NCBI GenBank assembly: GCA_001650955.1 | Contig: LXYP01000031.1 | Location: 1 to 33,681 of the forward strand | DNA: 33,681 bases | Direction: 5' to 3' | Source of the DNA: Sphingomonadales bacterium EhC05 | GTDB taxonomy: Bacteria; Pseudomonadota; Alphaproteobacteria; Sphingomonadales; Sphingomonadaceae | Position numbers and translations under genes: made by a program | The notes under the pieces: generated by a model | What the model saw: the letters and a program-made list of their open reading frames with translations, nothing else | Told to the model about the DNA's origin: nothing | Database searches by the model: none | Shown: positions 15,734 through 25,190 of the stretch, in pieces | Layout: every line of letters begins with the position of its first letter | How positions within the stretch are numbered: the first letter of the stretch is position 1

Positions 15734-17539
15734 ATGCCACCCGACTATAGCACCGAGGGTCAGATCGACCCTCCCATGATTCCAACGCTCAAGCGCTTCC
15801 TGCCCTATCTATGGCCGAAGGATGCGCCTGCCCTGCGGTTCCGTATCGTCATGGCCGGGCTGTTGGTGCTGTGCGCGAAGGCCACGATCCTGTCGATGCC
15901 CTTCGCCTATAAAGCGGTCGTCGATGGCATGTCCAATGAGCAGCCGGGAACCGAGCTGACCGTGCTCCTGGCCTTGGTCGCTGCATATGGACTCGCGCGA
16001 TTCGGACAGGTGATGTTCGACAATCTGCGCAATATCGTATTTGAAAAAGTCGGGCAGGAAGCCGCCCGGCGCCTGGCCACCAATGTGTTCACGCACTTGC
16101 ATAACCTGTCGCTGCGCTTTCACCTCAATCGCCGCACCGGCGAGGTGACAAAGGTGATTGAGCGCGGGACCAAGAGCATTGATATCATGCTCTATTTCCT
16201 GCTGTTCAACATCGCGCCGACGCTCATCGAACTGATCGCAGTGCTGGTGATTTTTCAGATCAACTTCGGCTTTGAACTGGTCGCAGCAACAATCTTCATG
16301 GTTGCCGTCTATATCATCTTCACTCGCAAAGTCACCGATTGGCGCAACGCGCTGCGGGCGCAGATGAATGATATGGATACCCGCGCAATCGGACGATCAG
16401 TCGATGCGCTGCTCAACTATGAGACCGTAAAATATTTCACCGCCGAACAGCGTGAAGGTGACCGCTATAATCGCGCGATGGAGGATTGGGCCAACGCCGC
16501 AGTCAAATCAGAAAATTCGCTGGGCATGCTCAATATCGGCCAGTCGGTCATCACCAATCTGACGATGATCGGGGCGATGGCCTTTTCCGTCTATGGCTGG
16601 AAACAGGGCGAGCTGACGGTCGGTGATCTGGTATTGGTCAATGCCCTGTTGATGCAATTGTTCCGACCACTGGATTTGCTCGGCATGGTCTATCGCACGA
16701 TCCGCCAGGGACTGGTCGATATGGATGCGATGTTCAAGCTGATCGACACCGATCCGGAAATCAAGGACAGGCCGGATGCGGAGAACCTGGAAATTTCCGA
16801 TGGCGCCGTGCATTTTGAAAATGTCCAGTTCGGCTATGACCGCGACCGCCAGATTTTGCATGGCCTGGATTTTACAGTCCCTCCCGATGGCACATTGGCC
16901 ATTGTCGGACCATCGGGCGCAGGCAAATCGACGATTGCGCGGCTGTTGTTCCGCTTTTACGATCCGCAAGCCGGACGCATTCTTATCGATGATCAGGATA
17001 TTGCGAACGTCACCCAGAAAAGCCTGCGCGGCGCGATCGGGATCGTGCCGCAGGACAGCGTGCTGTTCAACGACACCATCGGCTATAATATCGGCTATGG
17101 CCGGGAAGGTGCGTCCCAGGCGGACATTGAGCAAGCCGCACGCGGCGCCGCGCTAGACGGGTTTATCGCCAAATTGCCAGACGGTTATGACACTAAGGTT
17201 GGCGAACGTGGCCTGAAACTCTCGGGCGGCGAGAAGCAGCGGGTTGCAATTGCGCGGACCTTGCTCAAAAATCCGCCGATCCTGATCCTGGACGAAGCGA
17301 CATCAGCCCTCGACAGCCGCACCGAAGACGAGATTCAGGCCACGCTGGCGAAAATTTCGGAGCGCCGGACGACGCTGATCATCGCCCATCGGCTCTCCAC
17401 CATCATCCATGCCGACGAGATTATCGTATTGTCCGAAGGACGCATCGCTGAACGCGGCGATCATCGGACATTGCTCGCGAAACAAGGCCTCTATAGCGAT
17501 ATGTGGCGGCGACAGGCGGAAGAGAAAGAGCTGGTTTAA
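15734..17539 (+). CDS. Atm1/HMT1-type ABC exporter (fused TM and ATPase domains)
   Basis: About 601 residues. Six membrane helices (about 38-310) are fused to an ABC ATPase domain with Walker A GPSGAGKS (392-399), signature LSGGEKQR (from 496), Walker B ILILDEATSALD (D520/E521) and H-loop His (H552). It is the Atm1/ABCB7-type half-transporter that works as a homodimer in the inner membrane. Novosphingobium aromaticivorans Atm1 exports glutathione conjugates and metal complexes. Arg204/Arg208 and Asn267/Gln270 occupy the positions I recall as glutathione contacts there. ATG 15734 is preferred over the TTG two codons earlier; neither has a strong ribosome site. It may also serve Fe-S or heavy-metal handling. 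Confidence 0.92.
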   Translation: MPPDYSTEGQIDPPMIPTLKRFLPYLWPKDAPALRFRIVMAGLLVLCAKATILSMPFAYKAVVDGMSNEQPGTELTVLLALVAAYGLARFGQVMFDNLRNIVFEKVGQEAARRLATNVFTHLHNLSLRFHLNRRTGEVTKVIERGTKSIDIMLYFLLFNIAPTLIELIAVLVIFQINFGFELVAATIFMVAVYIIFTRKVTDWRNALRAQMNDMDTRAIGRSVDALLNYETVKYFTAEQREGDRYNRAMEDWANAAVKSENSLGMLNIGQSVITNLTMIGAMAFSVYGWKQGELTVGDLVLVNALLMQLFRPLDLLGMVYRTIRQGLVDMDAMFKLIDTDPEIKDRPDAENLEISDGAVHFENVQFGYDRDRQILHGLDFTVPPDGTLAIVGPSGAGKSTIARLLFRFYDPQAGRILIDDQDIANVTQKSLRGAIGIVPQDSVLFNDTIGYNIGYGREGASQADIEQAARGAALDGFIAKLPDGYDTKVGERGLKLSGGEKQRVAIARTLLKNPPILILDEATSALDSRTEDEIQATLAKISERRTTLIIAHRLSTIIHADEIIVLSEGRIAERGDHRTLLAKQGLYSDMWRRQAEEKELV

Positions 17540-17619
17540 TCTGGCCCAATCGATGGAATCGCTTGCCTCATTTCGATCTGCCGATTAGCTCCAATCTCTA
17601 TCTGGATTTACGGGGGAAT

Positions 17620-19257
17620 ATGTCATGCGCTTTTGGCTTTTTTTGGGCTGCGATAAGTATAGCGGTTGCGGCGCCAGCGTCTGCACAGAATTCCACACCT
17701 GAAATCACGCCCGACGAGATCAGAGCGCATGTCGAATTTCTTGCCGACGACACGCTCGAAGGCCGCAATGCCGGAAGCAAAGGCTATGAGATTGCCGCGC
17801 AATATGTCGCGTCTCAATATCGCTTCATGGGGCTGCAACCCAAAGGCGACGAGGGCAGTTGGAAACAGATCGTCAGCTTCCGCGAAGCCCGTTTTGACGG
17901 CAATCCGTCCCTCACACTGACGGTCGATGGCAAGAGCCAGACCTTCACCCATGGCGAGAATATCTTGATCTCGAAAAGCCTGCTCGACCAGAAGCTGGAT
18001 GTGGAAGCGCCACTGGTTTTTGTCGGTTTCGGAATGGATCGTCCTGATCTGGGTCTCGATGATTATGCCGGGCTCGATGTCAAAGGCAAAATCGTGGTTA
18101 TTCTGTCCGGTTTTCCCAAAGGCCTGAGCAGCGAAATGGGGGCGCATCTTTCCTCCGTCAAATCACAAATGGCGGAAGCGCGGGGGGCGATAGGAGTGAT
18201 CAGCGTCCTGACCCGACAATCGATGGCGAGCGTGCCGTGGGCGACCTATCAAAAATATGGCAACGAGCCGTCGCTCAGCTGGGTGACTCCAGATGGCACA
18301 CCCTTCCTGCGCGCACCGGCGATCCGCGGCCGGTCCGTGCTGAGCGAGCAGGTTGCGCAGATGCTCTTTGCAAATGCACAAAGCTCGTTTGATGCGATTT
18401 TGACGGAAGCAGATGAAGAGGGCGGCCGCCCCAAAGGCTTCCCGCTCAATGCCACCGCGCGCCTGACCAGCAGCAATATCTGGCAATCGGTCTCTAGCCC
18501 CAATGTCATTGCCATGCTGCCCGGATCGGATCGGGAACTGGCCGATGAATATGTTCTGATGGTCGCCCATCTCGACGGACTGGGCATTTCAGAGTCAGAA
18601 ATAGGCGAGGATAAAATCCGCAATGGCGCGATGGACAATGCCGCCGGTGTCGCCACCATGTTGGAGGTCGCCCGCCAATTGGCCAAAAGCGATGTCAAAC
18701 CGCGCCGCTCGATCCTGTTTGCTGCGCTGACCGGCGAAGAAGATGGGTTGCTCGGGGCAGATTATCTGGCGCATAACCCGGTCATTGGTGATGGTGAAGT
18801 GGTCGCGGTGGTGAATTTCGACATGCCGGTCCTGCTCTATGAGCTGGAAGATATTGTCGCATTTGGCGCGGAAAACTCATCGCTGGGCCCCATGGTCGAT
18901 GCTGCGGCGAAAAGCGTCAATCTCAAACTTTCGCCTGATCCGATGCCGGAACAAGGCGTGTTCACCCGGTCCGACCATTATCGCTTCGTCCAAAAAGGCA
19001 TACCTTCGGTCTTTCTGGCGACGGGTTTTGGCGGCGAGGGCGGCAAGCAATTTGGTGATTTTCTGAAGAATCACTATCATCAAGTCAGCGATGATCTGGC
19101 GCTGCCGTTCAACTGGGAGGCCGCAGCGATATTTGCCCAAGTCAATTATCAGATTGTCCGCACCGTCGCCAACGCGGACGCAAAGCCCTTATGGTATGAT
19201 GGAAATTTCTTTGGCAATGAATTTGCTGCCGATATGGATAAAGCACCTGCGCCTTAA
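17620..19257 (+). CDS. Secreted M28-family zinc peptidase with PA domain
   Basis: 545 residues. A signal peptide ends at ASA (about residue 22). A lead-in helix region (ITPDEIRAHVEFLADDTLEGR) is followed by a PA-type insert (about 105-290) and the M28 catalytic domain. Zinc ligands and catalytic residues are recognisable: H317 and D319 (VAHLDG), D339 (GAMDNAAG), E373/E374 (TGEEDG), D401 (NFDMP) and H487 (HYHQVSDD). It is a periplasmic or extracellular aminopeptidase-like enzyme, and the exact substrate cannot be told. The start is ATG 17620, with GGGGG just upstream. The open frame to 17503 would overlap the ABC gene and bury the signal peptide. Confidence 0.92.
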   Translation: MSCAFGFFWAAISIAVAAPASAQNSTPEITPDEIRAHVEFLADDTLEGRNAGSKGYEIAAQYVASQYRFMGLQPKGDEGSWKQIVSFREARFDGNPSLTLTVDGKSQTFTHGENILISKSLLDQKLDVEAPLVFVGFGMDRPDLGLDDYAGLDVKGKIVVILSGFPKGLSSEMGAHLSSVKSQMAEARGAIGVISVLTRQSMASVPWATYQKYGNEPSLSWVTPDGTPFLRAPAIRGRSVLSEQVAQMLFANAQSSFDAILTEADEEGGRPKGFPLNATARLTSSNIWQSVSSPNVIAMLPGSDRELADEYVLMVAHLDGLGISESEIGEDKIRNGAMDNAAGVATMLEVARQLAKSDVKPRRSILFAALTGEEDGLLGADYLAHNPVIGDGEVVAVVNFDMPVLLYELEDIVAFGAENSSLGPMVDAAAKSVNLKLSPDPMPEQGVFTRSDHYRFVQKGIPSVFLATGFGGEGGKQFGDFLKNHYHQVSDDLALPFNWEAAAIFAQVNYQIVRTVANADAKPLWYDGNFFGNEFAADMDKAPAP

Positions 19258-19446
19258 AGGACTTCAATCATCACGAGCGATCGTTGTGCGACGAGCGGGG
19301 TCCGTTCATCCGGTGTCCTTTCGGCTGAAATAATGCGAAAAATTCGCTGATTTGGCAGAAATCGAGCTGCTGTCCGGATCGCGTCAACAAAATCGGCCAA
19401 GATCATATTTGCAGTTTCGGACAGGGCCCGTACTGGCTAGGGAAGA

Positions 19447-21240
19447 ATGATGACTGCCGCTCTTCTCCCGCTCCTGAAATCGACCTTCGGCTTCACCCAG
19501 TTTCGTGGTGTGCAGGCGCAGGTGCTAGACCGCGTCGTCGCCAAGCGGAACACGCTAGCAGTGATGCCGACCGGATCCGGAAAATCGCTCTGCTATCAAC
19601 TTCCTGCAATCTCCAACAAAGGCACGACAATCGTCATTTCGCCGCTGATCGCATTGATGCACGATCAGCTGCGCAGCGCCGAGGCCGTCGGCATTCGCGC
19701 CGCCACCCTCACCTCTGCCGACGACAATCGCGCCGAAACCATCGCGCGGCTCAAGGCCGGCGAACTGGACCTGCTTTACGCGGCGCCCGAACGCGCGTCA
19801 CAGCATCATTTTCGCGAGCTTCTCGAGCAAACCGAAATTTCGATGTTTGCAATTGATGAAGCCCATTGCGTATCCGAATGGGGTCATGATTTTCGCCCGG
19901 ACTATCGCCTGCTCCGCCCGCTGCTCGACCATTTCGGCGACGTCCCGCGTCTCGCGCTGACGGCAACCGCCGACGCCCATACCCGCGACGATATCCTGGT
20001 CCAGCTGGGGATTGAACCGGATGGGCTGATCCTCGCCGGATTTGACCGGCCCAATATCCGTTATCATATCAGCCCGCGCAAAGGACTGGCGCGGCAAATC
20101 GCCGATCTTGCCGACCGCATCCCGGGACCGGGAATCATCTATGCCACCACCCGCAATGCGACCGAGAAGCTGGCCGATCAAATCGCCAAGACCGGACGCA
20201 GCGCGCGGGCCTATCATGCCGGGCTTGCGCCGGAAATCCGGCAGAAAAATCAAGCAGATTTCGTCGCTTCCGAAGATATGATCATGGTCGCAACCATTGC
20301 CTTCGGGATGGGGATCGACAAGCCGGATGTGCGCTTTGTCGCCCATGCCGGACTGCCCAAATCGATCGAAGCTTATTATCAGGAGACCGGGCGCGCGGGC
20401 CGCGACGGCGATCCGGCCGAAGCCCATATGTTCTGGGGTGCGGAAGATTTTGCCAAGGCCCGCCAGCGGCTTGGCGAAGTCAACGAGACCCGCCTCGACA
20501 GCGAACGCACCCGACTGGCTGCGCTTGGCGGTCTGGTCGAAACCGCCGGTTGTCGCCGCGCCGTCCTGCTCAGACATTTTGGCGAGAGCCCGCCGCAAGG
20601 CTGCGGCAATTGCGACAATTGCCTCCACGCGCCGGCCACCCGCAATGTCACCGAACTGGCCCGCAAATTTCTCTCGGCCGTCTATCGCACCGGGCAGAGT
20701 TTCGGCGTCACTCATCTCGAAGCGGTGCTCACCGGACGGCAGGATGAGAAAGTCCTCTCACGCGGCCATGACCAATTGTCGGTTTTTGATATTGTCGGCG
20801 AAGACGAAGCCGCGCTAATCAAACCAGTGTCCCGCTCGCTCATTCTCCGTGATGCGCTGCGCAACACCGAACATGGCGGACTGATGTTCGGACCCGAGGC
20901 GCGCAAGATCCTCAAAGGCGAGCAAGAAGTTGCGATAGTCGAGCCGCCGAAACGCGAAGCCCGGCGCCGGCGCGGGGCCAGCAGCTCGCCCAATCCGGTT
21001 GGTGATCCGCTCTTCGATGCGCTGCGCAAGAAACGCATGGACCTCGCCAAGCAACTGGGCGTTCCGCCTTATGTGATCTTCCACGATAGTGTGCTTCGTG
21101 ATATGACCGGGTTCAAACCACGCAGTCTTTCGGCGCTGGGCGAACTTCCCGGCATTGGTGCGGCGAAACTCGAGAAACATGGTCAGGTGTTTCTGGATGT
21201 CATCAACATGGTGACCGATGCAGAACAGGAGAGCGTATGA
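19447..21240 (+). CDS. recQ: ATP-dependent DNA helicase RecQ
   Basis: 597 residues, SF2 3'-5' helicase of recombination and repair. Walker A is MPTGSGKS (40-47) and the DEAH box is at 137-140 (IDEAHCVSEWGHDFRPDY). Motif VI is YYQETGRAGRDG (310-321). The RecQ zinc-binding cysteines are C369, C386, C389 and C392. After the RQC region, a C-terminal HRDC domain (about 520-592) ends in LGELPGIGAAKLEKHG. The length is close to E. coli RecQ. The stop overlaps the next start as ATGA. The 189 bp before it (19258-19446) contain no gene. Confidence 0.96.
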   Translation: MMTAALLPLLKSTFGFTQFRGVQAQVLDRVVAKRNTLAVMPTGSGKSLCYQLPAISNKGTTIVISPLIALMHDQLRSAEAVGIRAATLTSADDNRAETIARLKAGELDLLYAAPERASQHHFRELLEQTEISMFAIDEAHCVSEWGHDFRPDYRLLRPLLDHFGDVPRLALTATADAHTRDDILVQLGIEPDGLILAGFDRPNIRYHISPRKGLARQIADLADRIPGPGIIYATTRNATEKLADQIAKTGRSARAYHAGLAPEIRQKNQADFVASEDMIMVATIAFGMGIDKPDVRFVAHAGLPKSIEAYYQETGRAGRDGDPAEAHMFWGAEDFAKARQRLGEVNETRLDSERTRLAALGGLVETAGCRRAVLLRHFGESPPQGCGNCDNCLHAPATRNVTELARKFLSAVYRTGQSFGVTHLEAVLTGRQDEKVLSRGHDQLSVFDIVGEDEAALIKPVSRSLILRDALRNTEHGGLMFGPEARKILKGEQEVAIVEPPKREARRRRGASSSPNPVGDPLFDALRKKRMDLAKQLGVPPYVIFHDSVLRDMTGFKPRSLSALGELPGIGAAKLEKHGQVFLDVINMVTDAEQESV

Positions 21241-21761
21241 AATTGCTATCCATCTTTTTGCCAATCGCGCTGGCCGGTTGCAGCGCGGCAACCACGACCG
21301 ACACTTTCGTCCCCACAGAGGAGAGCCAATCTATGTTCCGCAAAATTAACGATCAAATCAGCGTCTCACCGCAAATCACGCTCGAAGATGTTGCCGCGGC
21401 CAAGGCCGAAGGGGTGACGCTCATTGTCAATAATCGCCCTGATGGAGAAGATCCCAGCGCGCCACAAAGCGCCGATATCGAGGCCGCAGCCAAGACCGCA
21501 GGGATCGACTATCTGGCCATTCCAATCACCCACAGCGGCTTTTCTGCACCGCAGGTTGATGCGATGATTGCCGCTCTTGAGAAGACCGGGGGCAAGACAC
21601 TCGCCTATTGCCGCTCCGGCACACGCTCAACCCTCTTATGGTCGCTGGCTCAGGCCAAAAGCGGAATTTCCCCAGATGAAATCGCGCGACTGGCAGGAAA
21701 TGCCGGCTATGACATCACCCCGGTCCGCGCGATGGTCGAAGCCCTGTCCGCAGGAAATTAA
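21237..21761 (+). CDS. TIGR01244 family rhodanese-like sulfurtransferase/phosphatase, possible lipoprotein
   Basis: A 174-residue frame. The catalytic domain (from residue 33) matches the TIGR01244/DUF442 family: ISVSPQITLEDVAAAKAEGV, NNRPDGEDPSAP, and the active loop CRSGTRS with C125. The spacing Cys-x-x-Gly-x-Arg is that of a rhodanese-type loop. The 32-residue extension looks like a lipoprotein signal (LAGC lipobox, C15) and its ATG overlaps the recQ stop (ATGA). However, Met33 (ATG 21333) has a strong AGGAGA site about 8 nt upstream and gives the usual family length of about 142 residues. Both starts are plausible, so the protein may be a periplasmic lipoprotein, a cytosolic enzyme or both. 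Confidence 0.85.
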   Translation: MKLLSIFLPIALAGCSAATTTDTFVPTEESQSMFRKINDQISVSPQITLEDVAAAKAEGVTLIVNNRPDGEDPSAPQSADIEAAAKTAGIDYLAIPITHSGFSAPQVDAMIAALEKTGGKTLAYCRSGTRSTLLWSLAQAKSGISPDEIARLAGNAGYDITPVRAMVEALSAGN

Positions 21762-21801
21762 TCCCGCTGGACAGTTGCTGACAGCAATGTAAATAGAAGC
21801 C

Positions 21802-22752
21802 ATGGAGAGTCTGCCAGATCCCACGCTTTACGCGATTCCGTTTTTTGCCCTGACCGTGGCTTTCGGATTTCTGACGAGCTGGAAGCGCGCCGACCGCAAA
21901 TATGACGTCAAGGATATGGTCACCTCGCTGACGCTCGGCACAGGAAGCGTCGTCGCCGGAATTTTGACCGGTGGCCTGGCAGTCGCAGCAATATTCTGGG
22001 TCTATCAATTTCGCCTGTTCGATGTGCCCTTCACATGGTGGGCCTGGATCCTTGCCTTTTTCGTCGATGATTTCTTCTATTATATTTTCCATCGCGGCGC
22101 CCATCGCATACGCTGGGTCTGGGCCGCGCATGTCAATCATCACAGCAGCCAATATTATAATCTCTCGACCGCGCTGCGGCAGCCATGGACCAGCACATTC
22201 GCGCTAACCTGGATCTTCTCGCTGCCGATGTTCCTGATCGGATTTCACCCGGCGATGATCGCCTTTGTCGGCGGGATCAATCTGCTCTACCAATATTGGA
22301 TTCACACCGAAGCGATCGACAAGATGCCGCGCTGGTTCGAGGCGGTGATGAACACGCCTTCCCATCACCGCGTCCATCATGCGACAAACCCGCGCTATCT
22401 CGACAAAAATTACGCCGGCATACTGATCATCTGGGACAAGATGTTCGGTACATTTGAGGCGGAGACGGCCGACGAAAATATCCAATATGGCATCATCAAA
22501 AATCTCGAAGGCCATAATATTTTCTGGGCCGCTTTTCATGAATGGGTGGGCATGGCCCAGGATCTGTGGAGCGCGCCATGGAGACATAAATTGAGCTATG
22601 CGCTCCGGCCGCCCGGATGGAGCCATGACGGCTCGCGAGACAGTAGCGAGACGATCAAGGCACGCTGGCTGGCTGAACAGCAGAATGGAACGCGTCATCC
22701 TGAGGAGACTTCAGGACCTCATCAGGCAAATAATGCCGGAGAAGCCGAATGA
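21802..22752 (+). CDS. Sterol desaturase/fatty acid hydroxylase family membrane protein
   Basis: A 316-residue membrane di-iron enzyme. Several helices (about 10-28, 45-68, 78-96, 130-163) surround three histidine clusters: H97-RGA-H101 (HxxxH), H110-VN-H113-H114 (HxxHH) and H188-H189-RV-H192-H193, with an extra H168. Such proteins hydroxylate or desaturate sterols, fatty acids or carotenoids. The substrate here is unknown. It is followed 36 bp later by a GMC oxidoreductase in the same direction, which could act on an alcohol product. Anomaly: the last 20 or so residues are encoded by a palindromic repeat (22693-22766) that has supplied the stop codon, so the natural C-terminus was probably different. 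Confidence 0.9.
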   Translation: MESLPDPTLYAIPFFALTVAFGFLTSWKRADRKYDVKDMVTSLTLGTGSVVAGILTGGLAVAAIFWVYQFRLFDVPFTWWAWILAFFVDDFFYYIFHRGAHRIRWVWAAHVNHHSSQYYNLSTALRQPWTSTFALTWIFSLPMFLIGFHPAMIAFVGGINLLYQYWIHTEAIDKMPRWFEAVMNTPSHHRVHHATNPRYLDKNYAGILIIWDKMFGTFEAETADENIQYGIIKNLEGHNIFWAAFHEWVGMAQDLWSAPWRHKLSYALRPPGWSHDGSRDSSETIKARWLAEQQNGTRHPEETSGPHQANNAGEAE

Positions 22753-22766
22753 AGCTCGGCATGACG
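22693..22766. repeat. Dispersed palindromic element forming the 3' end of the hydroxylase gene
   Basis: The ends are inverted (CGTCAT at 22693-22698, ATGACG at 22761-22766), and an internal hairpin TCCTGA/TCAGGA lies at 22698-22716. The right end (GGCATGACGAAA) resembles TTCAGCATGACGAAAA at 529-544. It covers the last codons and the stop of the upstream gene and ends 22 bp before the GMC oxidoreductase ATG, so it is both coding and intergenic. Confidence 0.55.
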
Positions 22767-22788
22767 AAATTTAGAGGATGAATGAACA

Positions 22789-24375
22789 ATGACAGAATAT
22801 GACATCATCGTCATCGGCGGCGGATCCGCCGGCAGTGCGGTCGCCGGACGGCTCAGCGAAAATGGCAAGCGCACGGTTTGCATCCTCGAAGCCGGTGGAC
22901 GGAATGACAATTTCCTCGTCAAGACGCCAGGGATGATGCCGTTCCTGCTCAAAAACGCTAACTGGAAATTTGATACGGTCCCGCAAAAGGGCCTGAATGG
23001 GCGAATTGGCTATCAACCGCGCGGACGCGGTCTTGGTGGATCGAGTGCGATCAATGCGATGGTCTATATCCGCGGCAATAAATGGGATTATGACAATTGG
23101 GCCGCAATCGGCTGTGACGGCTGGTCCTATGATGACGTCCTGCCCTATTTCAAAAAGTCCGAAAGCAATGAACGGGGCGGAGATGCCTATCATGGCAGTG
23201 ATGGACCGCTGTCCGTCTCGGATCAGAAATGGCTCAACCCCGGAAGCGTGGCTTTCGTTGAGGCGGCGCGCAATCTGCAAATGCCAGTGCTTGATGATTT
23301 CAACGGCGAGAAGCAGGAAGGCATCGGCATCTATCAGGTCACCCAGAAAGATGGCGAACGCTGGTCGGCAGCCCGCGCCTATGTGGAGCCTGCGCGGAAA
23401 CGCAATAATCTCGATATCAAAACCAATTCTCTGGTTGAAAAACTGGTCGTCAAGGACGGCCGGGTCACTGGCGTGCAAATCAAGCGGGGCTCGCGAAGCG
23501 AAGTGATCCATGCGCGCGGCGCTGTAGTGCTGTCCGCGGGCGCCTTTGGGTCTCCGCATATCTTGCAATTGTCCGGCCTTGGCCCAGCAGCGCATCTCAA
23601 AGACAAAGGCGTCGAGGTAATCCTCGACAAGCCGGAAGTTGGCGCGAACCTGAAAGATCATATCGACTTCGTGTCCGGCTATCAGACCGAATCGAAAGAA
23701 CTGATCGGAGACTCGCTGCAAGGCACGTTCCGGATGGGCAAAGCGATCATCGAGCACCGGATCAAACGCACTGGTATCATGACCACACCTTATGCGGAAG
23801 CTGGCGGCTTCTGGAGCAGTGGTCCGGATGTTCCGGCCCCCGATATCCAGTATCATTTTGTTCCCGCGATGCTGGAGGATCATGGACGCGAAAAGGTCAA
23901 GGGCCATGGCTTCAGCTGCCATGCCTGCGTGTTGCGCCCGCATAGCAAGGGCACGGTGCGGCTGGGCAATGATGATCCTATGGCGCCACCGACCATCGAT
24001 CCCAATTTTCTCGATGATGATCGTGACATCGCGACTTTGCGCAAGGGCGTGCGCAATATGCAGCGGATCATGGAAGCACCGCCACTGACCGATTTCAAAC
24101 CAACCAATCGCCACCCGATTGATATGAACAATGATGCGGCGCTGGATGCGTTGATTCGTGAGCGCGCGGATACGGTTTACCATCCCGTCGGCACGTGCCG
24201 CATGGGTTCGGATGAAAATGCGGTTGTCGATGCGCGATTGAAATTCAAAGGTCTGGAAGGGCTCTATGTCGCAGACGCCTCGATCATGCCGGAAATTATC
24301 AGCGGCAATACCAATGCGCCAAGCATGATGATCGGCGAACGCGCAGCAGATTTCATCAAAGCGGATCTCGGCTGA
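22789..24375 (+). CDS. GMC-family FAD-dependent alcohol dehydrogenase (choline dehydrogenase-like)
   Basis: 528 residues. The N-terminal FAD-binding motif is GGGSAG (10-15) with the partner acid in LEAGG. The GMC signature RGRGLGGSSAINAMVYIRG is near residue 80-97. The active-site pair is H465 (YHPVGTCRMG) and N509 (GNTNAP), equivalent in position to H466/N510 of choline oxidase. The overall pattern is that of AlkJ/BetA-like dehydrogenases, which oxidise primary alcohols and pass electrons to quinone or an acceptor protein. No choline-specific context is present, and the adjacent membrane hydroxylase hints at a lipid-alcohol substrate. The start is the ATG after GAGGATGAATGAACA. Confidence 0.93.
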   Translation: MTEYDIIVIGGGSAGSAVAGRLSENGKRTVCILEAGGRNDNFLVKTPGMMPFLLKNANWKFDTVPQKGLNGRIGYQPRGRGLGGSSAINAMVYIRGNKWDYDNWAAIGCDGWSYDDVLPYFKKSESNERGGDAYHGSDGPLSVSDQKWLNPGSVAFVEAARNLQMPVLDDFNGEKQEGIGIYQVTQKDGERWSAARAYVEPARKRNNLDIKTNSLVEKLVVKDGRVTGVQIKRGSRSEVIHARGAVVLSAGAFGSPHILQLSGLGPAAHLKDKGVEVILDKPEVGANLKDHIDFVSGYQTESKELIGDSLQGTFRMGKAIIEHRIKRTGIMTTPYAEAGGFWSSGPDVPAPDIQYHFVPAMLEDHGREKVKGHGFSCHACVLRPHSKGTVRLGNDDPMAPPTIDPNFLDDDRDIATLRKGVRNMQRIMEAPPLTDFKPTNRHPIDMNNDAALDALIRERADTVYHPVGTCRMGSDENAVVDARLKFKGLEGLYVADASIMPEIISGNTNAPSMMIGERAADFIKADLG

Positions 24376-24536
24376 ATATTTGCGTAAGCCCTGACGACCG
24401 GGCCGGGAATATCAGCTGATAGCCGGTATTGTGCTGATCGACGTCATGCGCAGCAAAGCCATGAAATCGCGCGGACTGGCGATGGCGCGCAACAGACGCT
24501 AATATGGCCTGAAGACATGGGTGAGTCGCCAGAATT

Positions 24537-25169
24537 ATGACCAACATGATTGACGAAATTGCCTTGGCCAAACGGTCGACGAAGCGAATCTATGAACACC
24601 AGGCCCGGCATTGGGACAGGATCAGGTCCACCTCGCTCTCCCGCTATGAAAAGCCGTGGCTGGATCGTTTCCTCTCCACTCTTCCATCGCCAGCCGATCT
24701 TGTCGATCTGGGTTGCGGTTCGGGCGTGCCCGTTGCGGGATATTTTCTCGGTCAGAAATGTTCGCTGGTTGGCGTCGACTATTCGCCGACAATGATTTCC
24801 CTCGCGCGGCAACGATATCCGGAAGCGGATTGGATTGTTCAGGATATCAGGCAACTTGCGCTCAACGGGCAATATGACGGAATATATAGTTGGGATGGTT
24901 TTTTTCACCTGTCGATTGAGGAACAGAGACAGATCATTCCCAAGCTCTCCATGCTGATCCGGCCCGGCGGATCGATCATGCTGACCGTCGGCACGGGTGA
25001 AGGCGAGGTCACCGGTACGGTCGGCGGAGAGACGGTCTACCACGCCAGCCTTGCCCCCGAAGAATATCAGCGACTTTTCGATGCCTGTGGCTTTGGCCAG
25101 GTGACCTATGCCGCAGCGGAGCCCGACAGTCTCGATCGCTCGATCATTCTGGCGTCGAACAGGGCGTAG
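24537..25169 (+). CDS. Class I SAM-dependent methyltransferase
   Basis: A 210-residue Rossmann-fold methyltransferase. Motif I is LVDLGCGSGVPVAGYF (about 55-70), motif II is VGVDYSPTMISLARQRYP, and WIVQDIRQL and LSMLIRPGGSIMLTVG follow at the motif III/IV positions. The N-terminal segment has a YEHQARHWDRIR lead often seen in small-molecule methyltransferases. The acceptor substrate cannot be inferred. It stands alone and converges on the phosphodiesterase gene, with only 21 bp between the stops. The 161 bp before it hold no gene. Confidence 0.9.
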   Translation: MTNMIDEIALAKRSTKRIYEHQARHWDRIRSTSLSRYEKPWLDRFLSTLPSPADLVDLGCGSGVPVAGYFLGQKCSLVGVDYSPTMISLARQRYPEADWIVQDIRQLALNGQYDGIYSWDGFFHLSIEEQRQIIPKLSMLIRPGGSIMLTVGTGEGEVTGTVGGETVYHASLAPEEYQRLFDACGFGQVTYAAAEPDSLDRSIILASNRA

Positions 25170-25190
25170 AGCGGATCGCTACTTCGCCTT

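Noticed and set aside
22771-24183. Long minus-strand open frame of about 470 codons antisense to the GMC oxidoreductase
   Set aside because: Mirror-frame artefact of GC-rich third positions; the GMC motifs on the plus strand are complete.
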